From an uncultured Polaribacter sp. (GTDB taxonomy: Bacteria; Bacteroidota; Bacteroidia; Flavobacteriales; Flavobacteriaceae), in contig CAJQQH010000121.1 in assembly GCA_905480405.1 (NCBI GenBank), forward strand, positions 1 to 34,511: a stretch of 34,511 nucleotides of DNA, read 5' to 3'. Positions within the stretch are counted from its first letter, which is position 1, and every line of letters begins with the position of its first letter. Shown here in pieces: positions 1-8,174 of the stretch. The position numbers and the translations under genes were made by a program. The notes beneath the pieces are model-generated. The model ran no database searches, was not told the DNA's origin, and worked only from the letters and a program-made list of their open reading frames with translations.

Positions 1-113
1 TAGGTCAACCAGAAGATGTTGCCGGAGTTGTATCCTTTTTAGCAAGTAAAGATGCTGCCTTTATTACAGCAGAAACTATCCAAGTAGGTGGTGGACAAGC
101 TTTAGGTATTTAA
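1..113 (+). CDS. SDR family oxidoreductase, C-terminal fragment
   Basis: Only the last 36 codons are in the window, read in the frame beginning at base 3 and ending at a TAA at 111-113. They contain the pattern PEDVAGVVSFLAS, then AAFITAETIQVGGG, which is the conserved C-terminal signature of classical short-chain dehydrogenases/reductases (fabG / glucose-dehydrogenase type): the PxDVA(x)xxxFLxS helix followed by (I/Y)xTGxxxxVDGG, here with TAETIQVGGG. The catalytic Tyr-Lys and the nucleotide-binding glycines lie upstream of the window, so substrate and cofactor cannot be judged. A strong terminator follows 25 bp downstream, so this is the last gene of its transcript. Confidence 0.85.
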   Translation, partial: GQPEDVAGVVSFLASKDAAFITAETIQVGGGQALGI

Positions 114-137
114 TAAATAAAGTACTTATTTAAATTG

Positions 138-174
138 ATAAAAGTCGTTTTGTAGTTTACAAAACGACTTTTAT
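138..174 (+). terminator. Rho-independent terminator after the SDR gene
   Basis: A perfect 17-bp inverted repeat (138-154 with 158-174) closes a 3-nt loop and runs into a T-rich stretch (175-178). It lies 25 bp after the SDR stop codon and before the next gene. The core of the stem is AAAAGTCGTTTTGTA. The long A/T flanks would let it act in both directions, but only the plus strand has a gene ending here. Confidence 0.85.
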
Positions 175-177
175 TTT

Positions 178-185
178 TAATTTTG
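178..185 (+). promoter_or_regulatory. Candidate -7 box for the DMT transporter
   Basis: TAATTTTG matches the Bacteroidota sigma-factor -7 consensus TAnnTTTG exactly and lies 23 bp before the ATG at 209, directly after the terminator. No convincing -33 TTTG element is visible at the usual 19-bp spacing, so this is a motif match only. Confidence 0.35.
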
Positions 186-208
186 TATTAAAATTAAAAA
201 ACGTTTTA

Positions 209-1051
209 ATGAAAAAGAATAAGCCTATATTTTTTATGATTCTTAGTGTTATTGCATTTGCGCTAATGAATGCTGTAGTTAAGTACCTAACTATTTTTAA
301 TGTCTATCAAGTTGTTTTTTTTAGATCTATAGGTACTTTAGCGTTTACAATACCTTTAGTTTTAAAATATAAAATTCCTTTTTTGGGAAATAATAAAAAG
401 CTACTTTTTCTAAGAGGTTTTGTAGGTGTAATTTCTATAACTTGTTTTTTTCAATCTTTAAACTATTTGGCTGTTGGTACAGCAGTTTCCTTAAGATATA
501 CCTCACCAATTTTTGCTGCAATTTTTGCTATGTTTTTTCTAAAGGAAAATATTAAACCAATACAATGGTTGCTTTTTGCAATTGCATTTATAGGGGTTCT
601 TATTATAAAAGGATTTGGAGTTGATATTAATACTATTGGTTTATTTCTTATTTTTTGTTCAGCAATTACTCTAGGTTTAATTTTTGTTATAATACGTAAA
701 ATGGGAAGTAAAGAAAACCCATTAGTTATTATTAATTATTTTATGATAATGGCTTTTGTTTTTGGAGGGTTTATGTCTATTAACAACTGGAAAACACCTA
801 ATTTAACTGAGTGGATTCTCCTTTTAAGTTTAGGAGTTTTTGGTTATGTTGGTCAATTGTATATGACAAAAGCATTCCAGTCGCAAGAAACGAGTATTAT
901 TGCACCTTTAAAGTATTTAGAAGTAGTATTTATGATAATAATTGGGGCAACTTGGTTTGGAGAAATTTATAACCTTTGGACCTTATTAGGTATCTTTTTA
1001 ATCCTTTTAGGGCTATTCTATAATATTTACTTGAAGAAAAAACAGGGCTAA
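209..1051 (+). CDS. DMT superfamily (EamA) transporter
   Basis: A 280-residue polytopic membrane protein with about ten hydrophobic segments arranged as two EamA repeats: residues about 5-130, ending in the RxxxP(L)xxAxxAxxFLxE-like stretch LRYTSPIFAAIFAMFFLKE, and about 140-275, with APLKYLEVVFMIIIGATWFGE. The paired 'YTSP/APLKYLE ... (F)xxE' motifs are typical of drug/metabolite transporters such as RhaT/YdcZ/SAM-carrier relatives. It probably exports or exchanges a small metabolite; the substrate cannot be told from sequence. The ATG at 209 follows an A-rich region and starts with MKKNK, a normal positive-inside N terminus. It is a single-gene unit, convergent with the amylase gene, and its last codons overlap the opposite-strand terminator. 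Confidence 0.85.
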   Translation: MKKNKPIFFMILSVIAFALMNAVVKYLTIFNVYQVVFFRSIGTLAFTIPLVLKYKIPFLGNNKKLLFLRGFVGVISITCFFQSLNYLAVGTAVSLRYTSPIFAAIFAMFFLKENIKPIQWLLFAIAFIGVLIIKGFGVDINTIGLFLIFCSAITLGLIFVIIRKMGSKENPLVIINYFMIMAFVFGGFMSINNWKTPNLTEWILLLSLGVFGYVGQLYMTKAFQSQETSIIAPLKYLEVVFMIIIGATWFGEIYNLWTLLGIFLILLGLFYNIYLKKKQG

Positions 1052-1078
1052 TTTTTTAAAAATAGAAATTAAACCCTG
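1037..1078 (-). terminator. Terminator of the left-arm glucan operon
   Basis: Bases 1043-1054 and 1066-1078 form a CAGGGcTAATTT / AAATTAaaCCCTG hairpin with one small internal mismatch. On the minus strand it is followed by six T residues (1042-1037), as expected of a Rho-independent terminator for the amylase gene that stops at 1093. It overlaps the stop codon of the convergent transporter gene. On the plus strand the T tail is poor, so action there is uncertain. Confidence 0.7.
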
Positions 1079-1092
1079 AATTTAAGTTTTAC

Positions 1093-3624
1093 TTATTTTT
1101 TTATTAATTTTAAAGACTGATTTTTTTTATCAATTTTTATGAAATAAATTCCTTTTCCTAAATCCTTTATAGAAAAAGGTTTATAAGCATTAAAAGAACC
1201 AACGAATTCTTTAATTTTTTTACCGCTAATATCAAAAAGTTTAATAGAATTTGTTTTAATATTTAGTTTAAAAAAATCATTTGTTGGATTTGGGAACATT
1301 ATTACCTCATCAATTATTGATAAGTTTTCTACAGCCAATACAGCCAAATTATCCCCGTAAACTTTAAACTCACCTGGAGCTAACGTAATTAATGAATTTG
1401 TATTTGTAACGTTTAATGTTTCATTATCTTTTAACAAATTATACCAAGTACCCGTTTTTTGAAAAACAGGATTTATGTTTTGTGTAGTAACACCAAAATT
1501 ACCAATAATGTTTATGTGCTGAATATCTGATGATGAAGTATTTGTTAATTGAATTTTCTTTAATCCGTTTGAATTTGAAGCATCTATTGTAAAATTATCA
1601 GTTTTAAAAATAGTATATTTTTGCTTTAGTTGGATTAATTTATTCCAAGTGTTATAAATATTTTTTCTGTTTTCATCATCAAAATACTCCCATTTAATTG
1701 GTTTATTTCCGGTTCTCCCATTCTCATTGATGCTTATATCATAACCTAACTCTCCAAATTGCCAAATCATTTTTGGTCCTGGAATTGTAAAGTAAAATGC
1801 TCCCGCTAATTCAATCCTTTGTAAAGCAGTAGTAATATTTTTTACATCATAAGTACCATTAGAATTTCCGTCAGAAATATTCTCATACATTAATCTCTCT
1901 TCATCATGGCTTTCCATATAACTCACATTAGCAGGTACAGACCAACTTCTGTTTTTGTAAGAAACCCAAGAAAAATCTGAAGAATAACTGCCAGAATGTT
2001 TTCCTCTTGTAGCAGAAGAATAATTATAATTGTGATTTCCCCACATCATAATCCCCTTTCCTTCTCCTAATCTATAATTTACCCATTCAGTTTCTTCTGC
2101 ATTACCACCTAAATGCTCAAAAATAACATAAAAATTAGGATCTTTTTCCCATTGATAATCTGCATACTCTTTTAAAATATCAACTCTATCTTGTTGGTAG
2201 TTTCCTGTACAAGCTTCATCACTAGAAGAACAGTTTTGCGTAAACCCTTTAGTTAAATCCCATCTAAAACCATCAATTTTGTATTCATCAATTAAATATT
2301 GAGTGGTTCTTTTTACATAATCTTGTACCGCTTGTTTACTATGGTTAAAGTCGTTAAAAACACTATAACTATGTGTTGCTGTTTGATTAAAGAAAGGACT
2401 ATTTTCATTTGCTTGTCCACCAGTTCCACCATTACTGCTATTCCACATTCTGTAAAATGGATTTTGACCTGTTGCATGGTTGTAAACAACGTCTAATATA
2501 ATAGCAATTCCACGTTTATGACATTCATCTACTAATTGTTTAAAAGAAGTTGGAGAGCCATAATATTTATCTATTGCCATATGGTAAGAAGGATTGTATC
2601 CCCAAGAAAGATTACCGTCAAATTCATTTATAGGCATTAACTCTATGGCATTTATTCCTAAATTTTGTAAGTAGTTTAAACGTGCTTTAACAGCATCAAA
2701 ACTATGTAATTCATCAAAATCTCTAATTAATAGTTCATAAATTACTAAATCTGTTTTTGCAGGTTTTTGAAAATCTGTTACTTGCCAATTAAAAGAATCA
2801 TCACCCGTTCTTAACAAAGTTACTAAGTGATCTGTTTTTCCAGAAGGATAAACTGGCAAGTTTGGATATGTTGTTTCATTAATATGTTGATCATCATTTG
2901 GATCTAAAATTTGAGTAGAATAAGGGTCTGCAATTCTTATTTGACCATCTACTAAATATTGATATGAATAGTCTGTTTTTTCAGTTAAGCCAGTTAATTC
3001 TATCCAGAAACGATTTTTATTACTGTCTTTTTTTAAGAGATAATTGTCATCATCTCTTTTCCAATCGTTAAAACTTCCAATAAGGTGTACATATTCTTTT
3101 TCTGGAGCATATAAAACCAAAGTTACTTTAGACGCATCATTTTCATGAAAGTTAATACCATCTAACATTCCGTTTGGTAGTGCAGATTCAGTAACATTAG
3201 GAGTATCAGGTTCATCACCAACTTGATATATTATATCTTGAGATTTTTTATCTCCATCTCCGTTTTTGGCTTTTATAAGCATACCAATACTTCCAATACC
3301 TGTTCTGTTATAAAAGTTAGAAGGAGTAATGGTAATTGAGAAAGTACCGTCATTATTATTAGTTAATTTTTGTGCTTCATCAGAATTTGTCCAAGAACCA
3401 TTAGTTGGTGAATCTTGACTATTTAAATCATTTATGTCATAAGACCAAGACCATAAATAAATATCAGATACTCCCCAAGCAGATGGGTTTACGTTAGAAA
3501 CTGTAATAGTAACTGCGTCACTTTCGTTAAATGTTGTTGGTGATGCAGAAAACACTACGCTTTCTTGCGTTTGGCTAAAAGCTAAAGAAGTAATAAATAA
3601 AAATATGAATGCAATTTTTCTCAT
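1093..3624 (-). CDS. Secreted GH13 alpha-amylase with type IX secretion domain
   Basis: This 843-residue enzyme should cut alpha-1,4-glucan outside the cell or on its surface. Order of parts: Sec signal peptide (1-17, ending LAFSQ), a beta-sandwich module (about 20-140), a CBM48/E-set-like domain (about 155-245, with VTLVLYAPEKEYVHLIGSFNDW), a GH13 (beta/alpha)8 barrel (about 290-690), and a T9SS C-terminal sorting domain (about 775-843, FPNPTND ... GIYFIKI). All four GH13 regions are readable: DVVYNH (378-383), DGFRWD with the nucleophile Asp456, IFEH with the acid/base Glu503, and ESHDEE with Asp574. It is the last gene of the susCDE/F series and fills the SusG role, but by T9SS export rather than as a lipoprotein. 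A terminator-like hairpin lies only about 12 bp before its start, so expression probably depends on read-through or mRNA processing. Confidence 0.92.
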   Translation of the reverse strand: MRKIAFIFLFITSLAFSQTQESVVFSASPTTFNESDAVTITVSNVNPSAWGVSDIYLWSWSYDINDLNSQDSPTNGSWTNSDEAQKLTNNNDGTFSITITPSNFYNRTGIGSIGMLIKAKNGDGDKKSQDIIYQVGDEPDTPNVTESALPNGMLDGINFHENDASKVTLVLYAPEKEYVHLIGSFNDWKRDDDNYLLKKDSNKNRFWIELTGLTEKTDYSYQYLVDGQIRIADPYSTQILDPNDDQHINETTYPNLPVYPSGKTDHLVTLLRTGDDSFNWQVTDFQKPAKTDLVIYELLIRDFDELHSFDAVKARLNYLQNLGINAIELMPINEFDGNLSWGYNPSYHMAIDKYYGSPTSFKQLVDECHKRGIAIILDVVYNHATGQNPFYRMWNSSNGGTGGQANENSPFFNQTATHSYSVFNDFNHSKQAVQDYVKRTTQYLIDEYKIDGFRWDLTKGFTQNCSSSDEACTGNYQQDRVDILKEYADYQWEKDPNFYVIFEHLGGNAEETEWVNYRLGEGKGIMMWGNHNYNYSSATRGKHSGSYSSDFSWVSYKNRSWSVPANVSYMESHDEERLMYENISDGNSNGTYDVKNITTALQRIELAGAFYFTIPGPKMIWQFGELGYDISINENGRTGNKPIKWEYFDDENRKNIYNTWNKLIQLKQKYTIFKTDNFTIDASNSNGLKKIQLTNTSSSDIQHINIIGNFGVTTQNINPVFQKTGTWYNLLKDNETLNVTNTNSLITLAPGEFKVYGDNLAVLAVENLSIIDEVIMFPNPTNDFFKLNIKTNSIKLFDISGKKIKEFVGSFNAYKPFSIKDLGKGIYFIKIDKKNQSLKLIKK

Positions 3625-3636
3625 AAGATTTGTGTT

Positions 3637-3677
3637 TAAAAAACAAGAGCTATCCGTATAAAATAGATAGCTCTTGT
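3637..3677 (-). terminator. Hairpin with T tail between SusE/F-like gene and amylase
   Basis: A perfect 12-bp stem (ACAAGAGCTATC at 3643-3654 with GATAGCTCTTGT at 3666-3677) closes an 11-nt loop. On the minus strand it is followed directly by T residues (3642-3637), the form of an intrinsic terminator. It begins 15 bp after the SusE/F-like stop and the tail ends 12 bp before the amylase ATG, leaving no room for a separate promoter. It most likely attenuates transcription or marks a stable 3' end for the upstream message. Confidence 0.75.
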
Positions 3678-3692
3678 AAGTTTAATGAAAAC

Positions 3693-5372
3693 TTAGTTTT
3701 TTGTATAAGTAATATTATCTGGGTCTGAAAAATCTAATGAGAACGTATAAGTACCAGCAGTAGTTAATAAATTAGCTCCTCCATTATCTAATGTACCATC
3801 AGCGCCATCATCTCCGTAATTGGTACCCCAATCGTTGTTAGATCTAAATTTGTACTCTCCATCTATTAGAGTTACGTTTTCTAAAATCCAAACTTCATTA
3901 AAAGGTTTAGACCAGTCTCTTTTAAATTGAGCATCTGGTGTTGCACCCCAATTATTATAAGCGCCACCAACTAAGCCCCAAACATGTTCTATTTTTTCTA
4001 AAGTATAGGTCTTATCGTTTAAATCTACAGTTGCAATATAAATACCAGCAGTTACAACAATATTAGCTCCACCATCATCTAAAGTACCATCGACACCATC
4101 ATCTCCATAGTTAGTTCCCCAATCATTGTTCATTCTAAATTTCATTTCACCATCTATAAGTGTAACAATTCCTCTAAAAACATCTGAATATTGGTCATAT
4201 TCTAACATAAAATCAGGAGTTGCTCCCCAATTGTTATAAGCGCCACCAACTATTCCTAAAGAGAAACTTTCTATAGTATAAGTTAGGTTATTTAAATCCA
4301 TTACAATTTTATAAGAACCTGCAGTTACAGTCATATTTCCTCCACCAGAAGTTAAAACACCACCAGTTGAAGAATCGCTACCATAATTATTAGCCCAATC
4401 ATTGTTTTCTCTAAATTTAAACTCACCATCTATAAGATTAACGTAGGCGTTTAAAACACCATCTACATCAGTTTTAAAAAGAGGTAAGTCTGGAGTTGCA
4501 CCCCAATCATTTGCAGCAGAACCAACGATACCCCAAGTTGTAGATAAATCTAAAACAGTTAAATAAGTAGTAACATTAATCGTTATTGGAGTTGTAATTC
4601 TTTCTAAAACAGAGTTAGAGGCACTGTCTTTTATAACAGATCTAACTCTTAATTGTAATTTACCTTCAGTATCAACAGGAATTCCTGCTTGAATAGCGAT
4701 TGAATTTAATTGAGCATTTGTTAATGTTATAGAATTTTCATTTTTAACATTTCCGGCTTCAATTGGCATAGCGAAATCTGTACCATCTAAAGCAGCTTCT
4801 AAGTAATAATCTATATCTATATTTAAAGAAGAGTCTAAGATAGGATCATTCCAACCAACAGTTATGGCAACTGCATCGTTATTATCTAATGAAAGTACAA
4901 AAGAATCGCCATCTGCAACACCACTAAAAGTTGGTGAATTAACAGGGTAAGTAGTTACTAATAATAAAATACTGTTCGTAAGTTTATCTGCATTTTTAAC
5001 TCTTAAATAAATAGCTATATCTCTAAAGCTAGTTACACCTGCATTATTTATGGCATCATTAAAGTCTGTTACAGACATAGAGAAATTACTATTTTCTGTA
5101 CTACCCAAAGCAATAGGAGTTGTAAACTCTGCATCTGTAGCCATTTCTACAGTATAATCTGTACCAGAACCTAATTGGTCTACCCAATTTATTGTAAAAG
5201 CAGGATTATCTGGTAGCGCAAAATTTAAAAATACACTACTAATTCCAGGTGTGTTTAATGTAAATGTAGCATCTGGACTTGTTACTGTTAAGCTATCTTC
5301 TACTTCACAAGAACCTAGTAATAAGGTAAATGAAAGTAATAAGTAACTTAAATTTTTTATATAATTTTTCAT
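3693..5372 (-). CDS. SusE/SusF-like starch-binding outer-membrane lipoprotein
   Basis: A 559-residue lipoprotein. The signal peptide ends in LLGSC (lipidated Cys22) followed by the acidic residues EVED, which resembles the Bacteroidota lipoprotein export signal for surface display. An N-terminal SusE-type Ig-like region (about 25-145) and a second Ig-like region (about 146-270) lead into three tandem starch-binding modules of about 92 residues (279-368, 371-460, 464-558). Each starts W/LG(I/L)VG-A-N-WGATPD and carries (I)DGE-KFR-NNDW--NYG-D, motifs of SusF/SusE carbohydrate-binding domains whose Trp and Tyr residues stack on glucan. No enzyme domain is seen. It would hold starch at the cell surface near SusC/SusD. 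It follows the SusE-like gene by 27 bp and precedes the amylase. Confidence 0.88.
   Translation of the reverse strand: MKNYIKNLSYLLLSFTLLLGSCEVEDSLTVTSPDATFTLNTPGISSVFLNFALPDNPAFTINWVDQLGSGTDYTVEMATDAEFTTPIALGSTENSNFSMSVTDFNDAINNAGVTSFRDIAIYLRVKNADKLTNSILLLVTTYPVNSPTFSGVADGDSFVLSLDNNDAVAITVGWNDPILDSSLNIDIDYYLEAALDGTDFAMPIEAGNVKNENSITLTNAQLNSIAIQAGIPVDTEGKLQLRVRSVIKDSASNSVLERITTPITINVTTYLTVLDLSTTWGIVGSAANDWGATPDLPLFKTDVDGVLNAYVNLIDGEFKFRENNDWANNYGSDSSTGGVLTSGGGNMTVTAGSYKIVMDLNNLTYTIESFSLGIVGGAYNNWGATPDFMLEYDQYSDVFRGIVTLIDGEMKFRMNNDWGTNYGDDGVDGTLDDGGANIVVTAGIYIATVDLNDKTYTLEKIEHVWGLVGGAYNNWGATPDAQFKRDWSKPFNEVWILENVTLIDGEYKFRSNNDWGTNYGDDGADGTLDNGGANLLTTAGTYTFSLDFSDPDNITYTKN
3699..4538 (-). repeat. 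Three tandem starch-binding module repeats
   Basis: Three in-frame repeats occupy 4538-4269, 4262-3993 and 3983-3699 inside the SusE/F-like gene. The second and third are also clearly similar in DNA, for example in the stretches encoding NNDWGTNYGDDG and LIDGE, whereas the first has diverged (NNDWANNYGSDS). This points to a relatively recent duplication of the last module. Confidence 0.8.
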
Positions 5373-5399
5373 TTTTTAACTTTTAAAATTAAATTGATA

Positions 5400-6533
5400 T
5401 TATAAATTTAATGGGATTAAAATATACTGACCAGTTAGATCATTAAACCACACATCATAATCATCTTCTACAATAACGGGTATAGAATCACCACCATCTG
5501 TTGCAATTCCTGAAAAAGAAGTTGAACTTCCCCAATTAGAACCAGAATCCGTTACAAAAGCTACATTACCAGGAAGTAATTTAACATTATTTGCATACCA
5601 AATATGACCATCAAAAGCTAAAGGAGTCATTGTAATGTCTGTAGTACTTGTTCCTTTTAAAGTTAAACTAGCAGGACTTGTAATACCAGAAGCATCAAAA
5701 GCTACAGTAGTATATTTTTTTGTTGCAAAATTTATGGTAAAAGTATAATAACCAGAAGCAGAAACACCAAATCTACCAGGATCATCAGATTGTGTTCCAG
5801 GGTTACCAGCAACTTCTCCGCTTTCGCTTACGTCATCGCTTCCTTCAGAGTTTGTTTCTCCCCATTGTGGTTGCCATAAACCTTTACTTTCTAATATTTT
5901 AAACCTTCCTTCATCATAACTAGCACTTGTGTTTTCAAAGTAACCAGTGTACTGAAAAACATTACTGTCATTATGATCTCTAAAAAGTGCAGGATTATTA
6001 AGGTTATTATTCCAACCAGAAGCAACACCATTACCAACTAAGTAATAATCGTTAAAAACATAATTAAAGTATGGATATACATTAAATTGTATAGCATTAG
6101 ATATTGCTTGTTCACTACTTTGTGAACCAATTGTAGAAATTACTCTTGTAAATAATGCTTTCCATTCAAAAGGGTTTAAACCTGCATTACCGGCTGCAGC
6201 ATTTACTTCATTTACAGATAAAGTAATAGTGTTTTGACCTGTAACAGTTGCCGCAGTAACTGGAGCTGTAAAAGCTTCATCGCTAGAGAATTCTATAGCA
6301 TACGTAACAGATGCTTGTTGCCCGTAATCTGCTTCATTCCAATTTAATGTAACAGCGGGGTTATTTGTATTAACAGCATCTAATTCTAAATCTGTAAAAC
6401 CAAGTTCTATTAAAACAGGTGCTGTTGGTGCTGAAATTGTAAATATTTCAGAATTATCATCACAAGAATTGAAAACTAATAATAGTAATCCAATTATTGT
6501 AATTGCTGAAAATCTTTTTATATTTTTCATCAT
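5400..6533 (-). CDS. SusE-like outer-membrane lipoprotein
   Basis: A 377-residue lipoprotein when started at the ATG at 6533 (or the next one at 6530). An in-frame ATG at 6566 exists, but it overlaps the end of susD and would spoil the signal peptide. The signal peptide MMKNIKRFSA...LVFNSC places the lipidated Cys at residue 24, followed by DDNSE, an acidic export-signal-like sequence suggesting surface exposure. An N-terminal SusE Ig-like domain (about 30-150, with the SSDEAFTAPV and NAIQFNVYPYF patterns of the family) is followed by two SusF-like beta modules. One contains YYLVGNGVASGWNNN and ESKGLWQPQWG; the other contains GHIWYANNVKLLPG. It lies 19 bp after susD, in the classic susCDEF order, so its job is probably glucan capture. 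Confidence 0.87.
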   Translation of the reverse strand: MMKNIKRFSAITIIGLLLLVFNSCDDNSEIFTISAPTAPVLIELGFTDLELDAVNTNNPAVTLNWNEADYGQQASVTYAIEFSSDEAFTAPVTAATVTGQNTITLSVNEVNAAAGNAGLNPFEWKALFTRVISTIGSQSSEQAISNAIQFNVYPYFNYVFNDYYLVGNGVASGWNNNLNNPALFRDHNDSNVFQYTGYFENTSASYDEGRFKILESKGLWQPQWGETNSEGSDDVSESGEVAGNPGTQSDDPGRFGVSASGYYTFTINFATKKYTTVAFDASGITSPASLTLKGTSTTDITMTPLAFDGHIWYANNVKLLPGNVAFVTDSGSNWGSSTSFSGIATDGGDSIPVIVEDDYDVWFNDLTGQYILIPLNL

Positions 6534-6552
6534 TTGTATATTATTTTTAAAA

Positions 6553-8163
6553 TTAATACCCTGCATTTTGTGTTAAATTTGGGTTAGAAGCAATACTTGC
6601 TGAAGGGATAGGGTAAAGGTCCATGTGAGCTGGCAATGCAATACCATTTGTACCATTTCCTTTCCAAGCCCAATTATAAGATCCACCTGTAAATTTACCA
6701 TATCTAACTAAATCTTGTCTTCTATGAGCTTCCCAATGCAATTCTCTAGCTCTTTCATCTAAAATAAAATCTAAACTTAAATCTGAAAAGGTTAAGTTAT
6801 TTTGTGGGTTATTTGCTCTTGTTCTTAATGAGTTAATGTAGTTAATACCATCTGTTTCAGAAGCTCCTGATGCTCCTCTTAATTGAGCCTCTACATACAT
6901 TAAGTATACATCTGCTAATCTAAATAAAGGAAAATCTGTATCTACAAATGTTTGATCTACACCAAAACTACCTGTAGATTTTGCATTAGAATATTTTTCT
7001 ATAACATAACCTTGATCTTTATCAGAGATATCTGTAATTTCTATACTTCTAGTTCCAGAAATTAAAGTGTTTCTAGAATCGTTAGAATAGATTCCATCGT
7101 TAAACAATTCTGCAAATTGTTTTCTAACTCTTAGAGCTCCACCCCAACCACCAGCACCAACACCAAGTGCAGCACCGTTTTCTTCTATACTACCAACTTC
7201 ACCATTTATCATTACAGTTGTAGGACCGTAGTTTTGTGTATAAGTTCCATCAGAAATTAAAGGGAAAATTATTTCAGAATTTGCTGAATTTACATCATTA
7301 TCTGCCATAAAGTTATGACCATATTCTGTTGCTAAAGCATAACCACCAGCAATAATTTTTTTACAAGCCTCTAAACTTTCAGTATATTTTGCTTCACCAA
7401 TATACACTTCAGCATTTAAATACATTTTAGCTAAAATCATCCAAGAAACTCCTTTATCTGCTCTACCATGTTCGTTTTGCATTGGATCTTTTAAATCAGA
7501 CTCAATAGCAATTAATTCAGCCTCAACAAAATCAAATAACTGTTTTCTATCATAAGCTTGTGGTTGTGCGTTAATAGCATCTTCTTCTGTAGCAAAGTTT
7601 GCTTGTCCGAATAAATCCATCATATAATAATAAGACATTGCTCTTAACAATCTAGCTTCTGCTCTGTAGTTTGCTATTTCTGCTTTTGTATTTGTAGAAA
7701 CATTACGCTCAGTTAATTTAGCATCTGTAGTTTCTCTTAAAAAGTTGTTTGCAAATGCAATAGTTACATGGCTTCTACCAAACATTCCTAAAATAATAGG
7801 ATCGTCTGCGTTCCAAATATTACGTTGTATTTCTCTTGTTCCAGGATCGTTTTCATAAGACCAAATCATTTGATCTGCTGATAACGTTTGTAGGTATAAT
7901 AATACTCTACCAAACTGGCTTGTTCCTGCATCTAAACCATCTATGTTTGATGAACCTGGTCCATCTACACCTGTTAAAGATAAGTTTGCATAAACACCTG
8001 CTAATAATTCTTTATAGGCAGTTTCGTTTGCAAAAAAGTCTTCTCCTAATAAATCTTGATCATCTTTAGGAGTAATGTCTAAGTCTTTAGTACAAGAAGA
8101 CAAAGCAATAACCATGATAAGAAATACGGTTGCTATTCTTTCGATTTTAAATATTTTTTTCAT
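6553..8163 (-). CDS. susD: SusD/RagB family glucan-binding lipoprotein
   Basis: A 536-residue outer-membrane lipoprotein that closes the SusC channel as a lid and presents oligosaccharide to it. The signal peptide ends in ALSSC (Cys24), followed by TKDLDITPKDD. Family hallmarks are visible: the N-terminal L-(D)-x-x-P-x-(D/G)Q-like start, TPR-type helices with AEARLLRAMSYYYMMDLFGQ (about 168-187), the A-x-x-R-A-Y-x-Y pattern, the C-terminal (R)LADVYLMYVEA stretch, and the RARELHWEAHRRQDLVRYGKF motif before the terminal PIPxxxIxxNPNLTQNAGY. It sits 11 bp downstream of susC, which is diagnostic of a polysaccharide utilisation locus. Starch or maltodextrin specificity is inferred from the neighbouring enzymes. 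Confidence 0.95.
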   Translation of the reverse strand: MKKIFKIERIATVFLIMVIALSSCTKDLDITPKDDQDLLGEDFFANETAYKELLAGVYANLSLTGVDGPGSSNIDGLDAGTSQFGRVLLYLQTLSADQMIWSYENDPGTREIQRNIWNADDPIILGMFGRSHVTIAFANNFLRETTDAKLTERNVSTNTKAEIANYRAEARLLRAMSYYYMMDLFGQANFATEEDAINAQPQAYDRKQLFDFVEAELIAIESDLKDPMQNEHGRADKGVSWMILAKMYLNAEVYIGEAKYTESLEACKKIIAGGYALATEYGHNFMADNDVNSANSEIIFPLISDGTYTQNYGPTTVMINGEVGSIEENGAALGVGAGGWGGALRVRKQFAELFNDGIYSNDSRNTLISGTRSIEITDISDKDQGYVIEKYSNAKSTGSFGVDQTFVDTDFPLFRLADVYLMYVEAQLRGASGASETDGINYINSLRTRANNPQNNLTFSDLSLDFILDERARELHWEAHRRQDLVRYGKFTGGSYNWAWKGNGTNGIALPAHMDLYPIPSASIASNPNLTQNAGY

Positions 8164-8174
8164 CTTTTTATTAA

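Noticed and set aside
6534..6566. Start of the SusE-like gene at 6566
   Set aside because: It overlaps the end of susD and places 11 polar residues before the signal peptide; the ATG at 6533 (or 6530) gives a normal lipoprotein signal.
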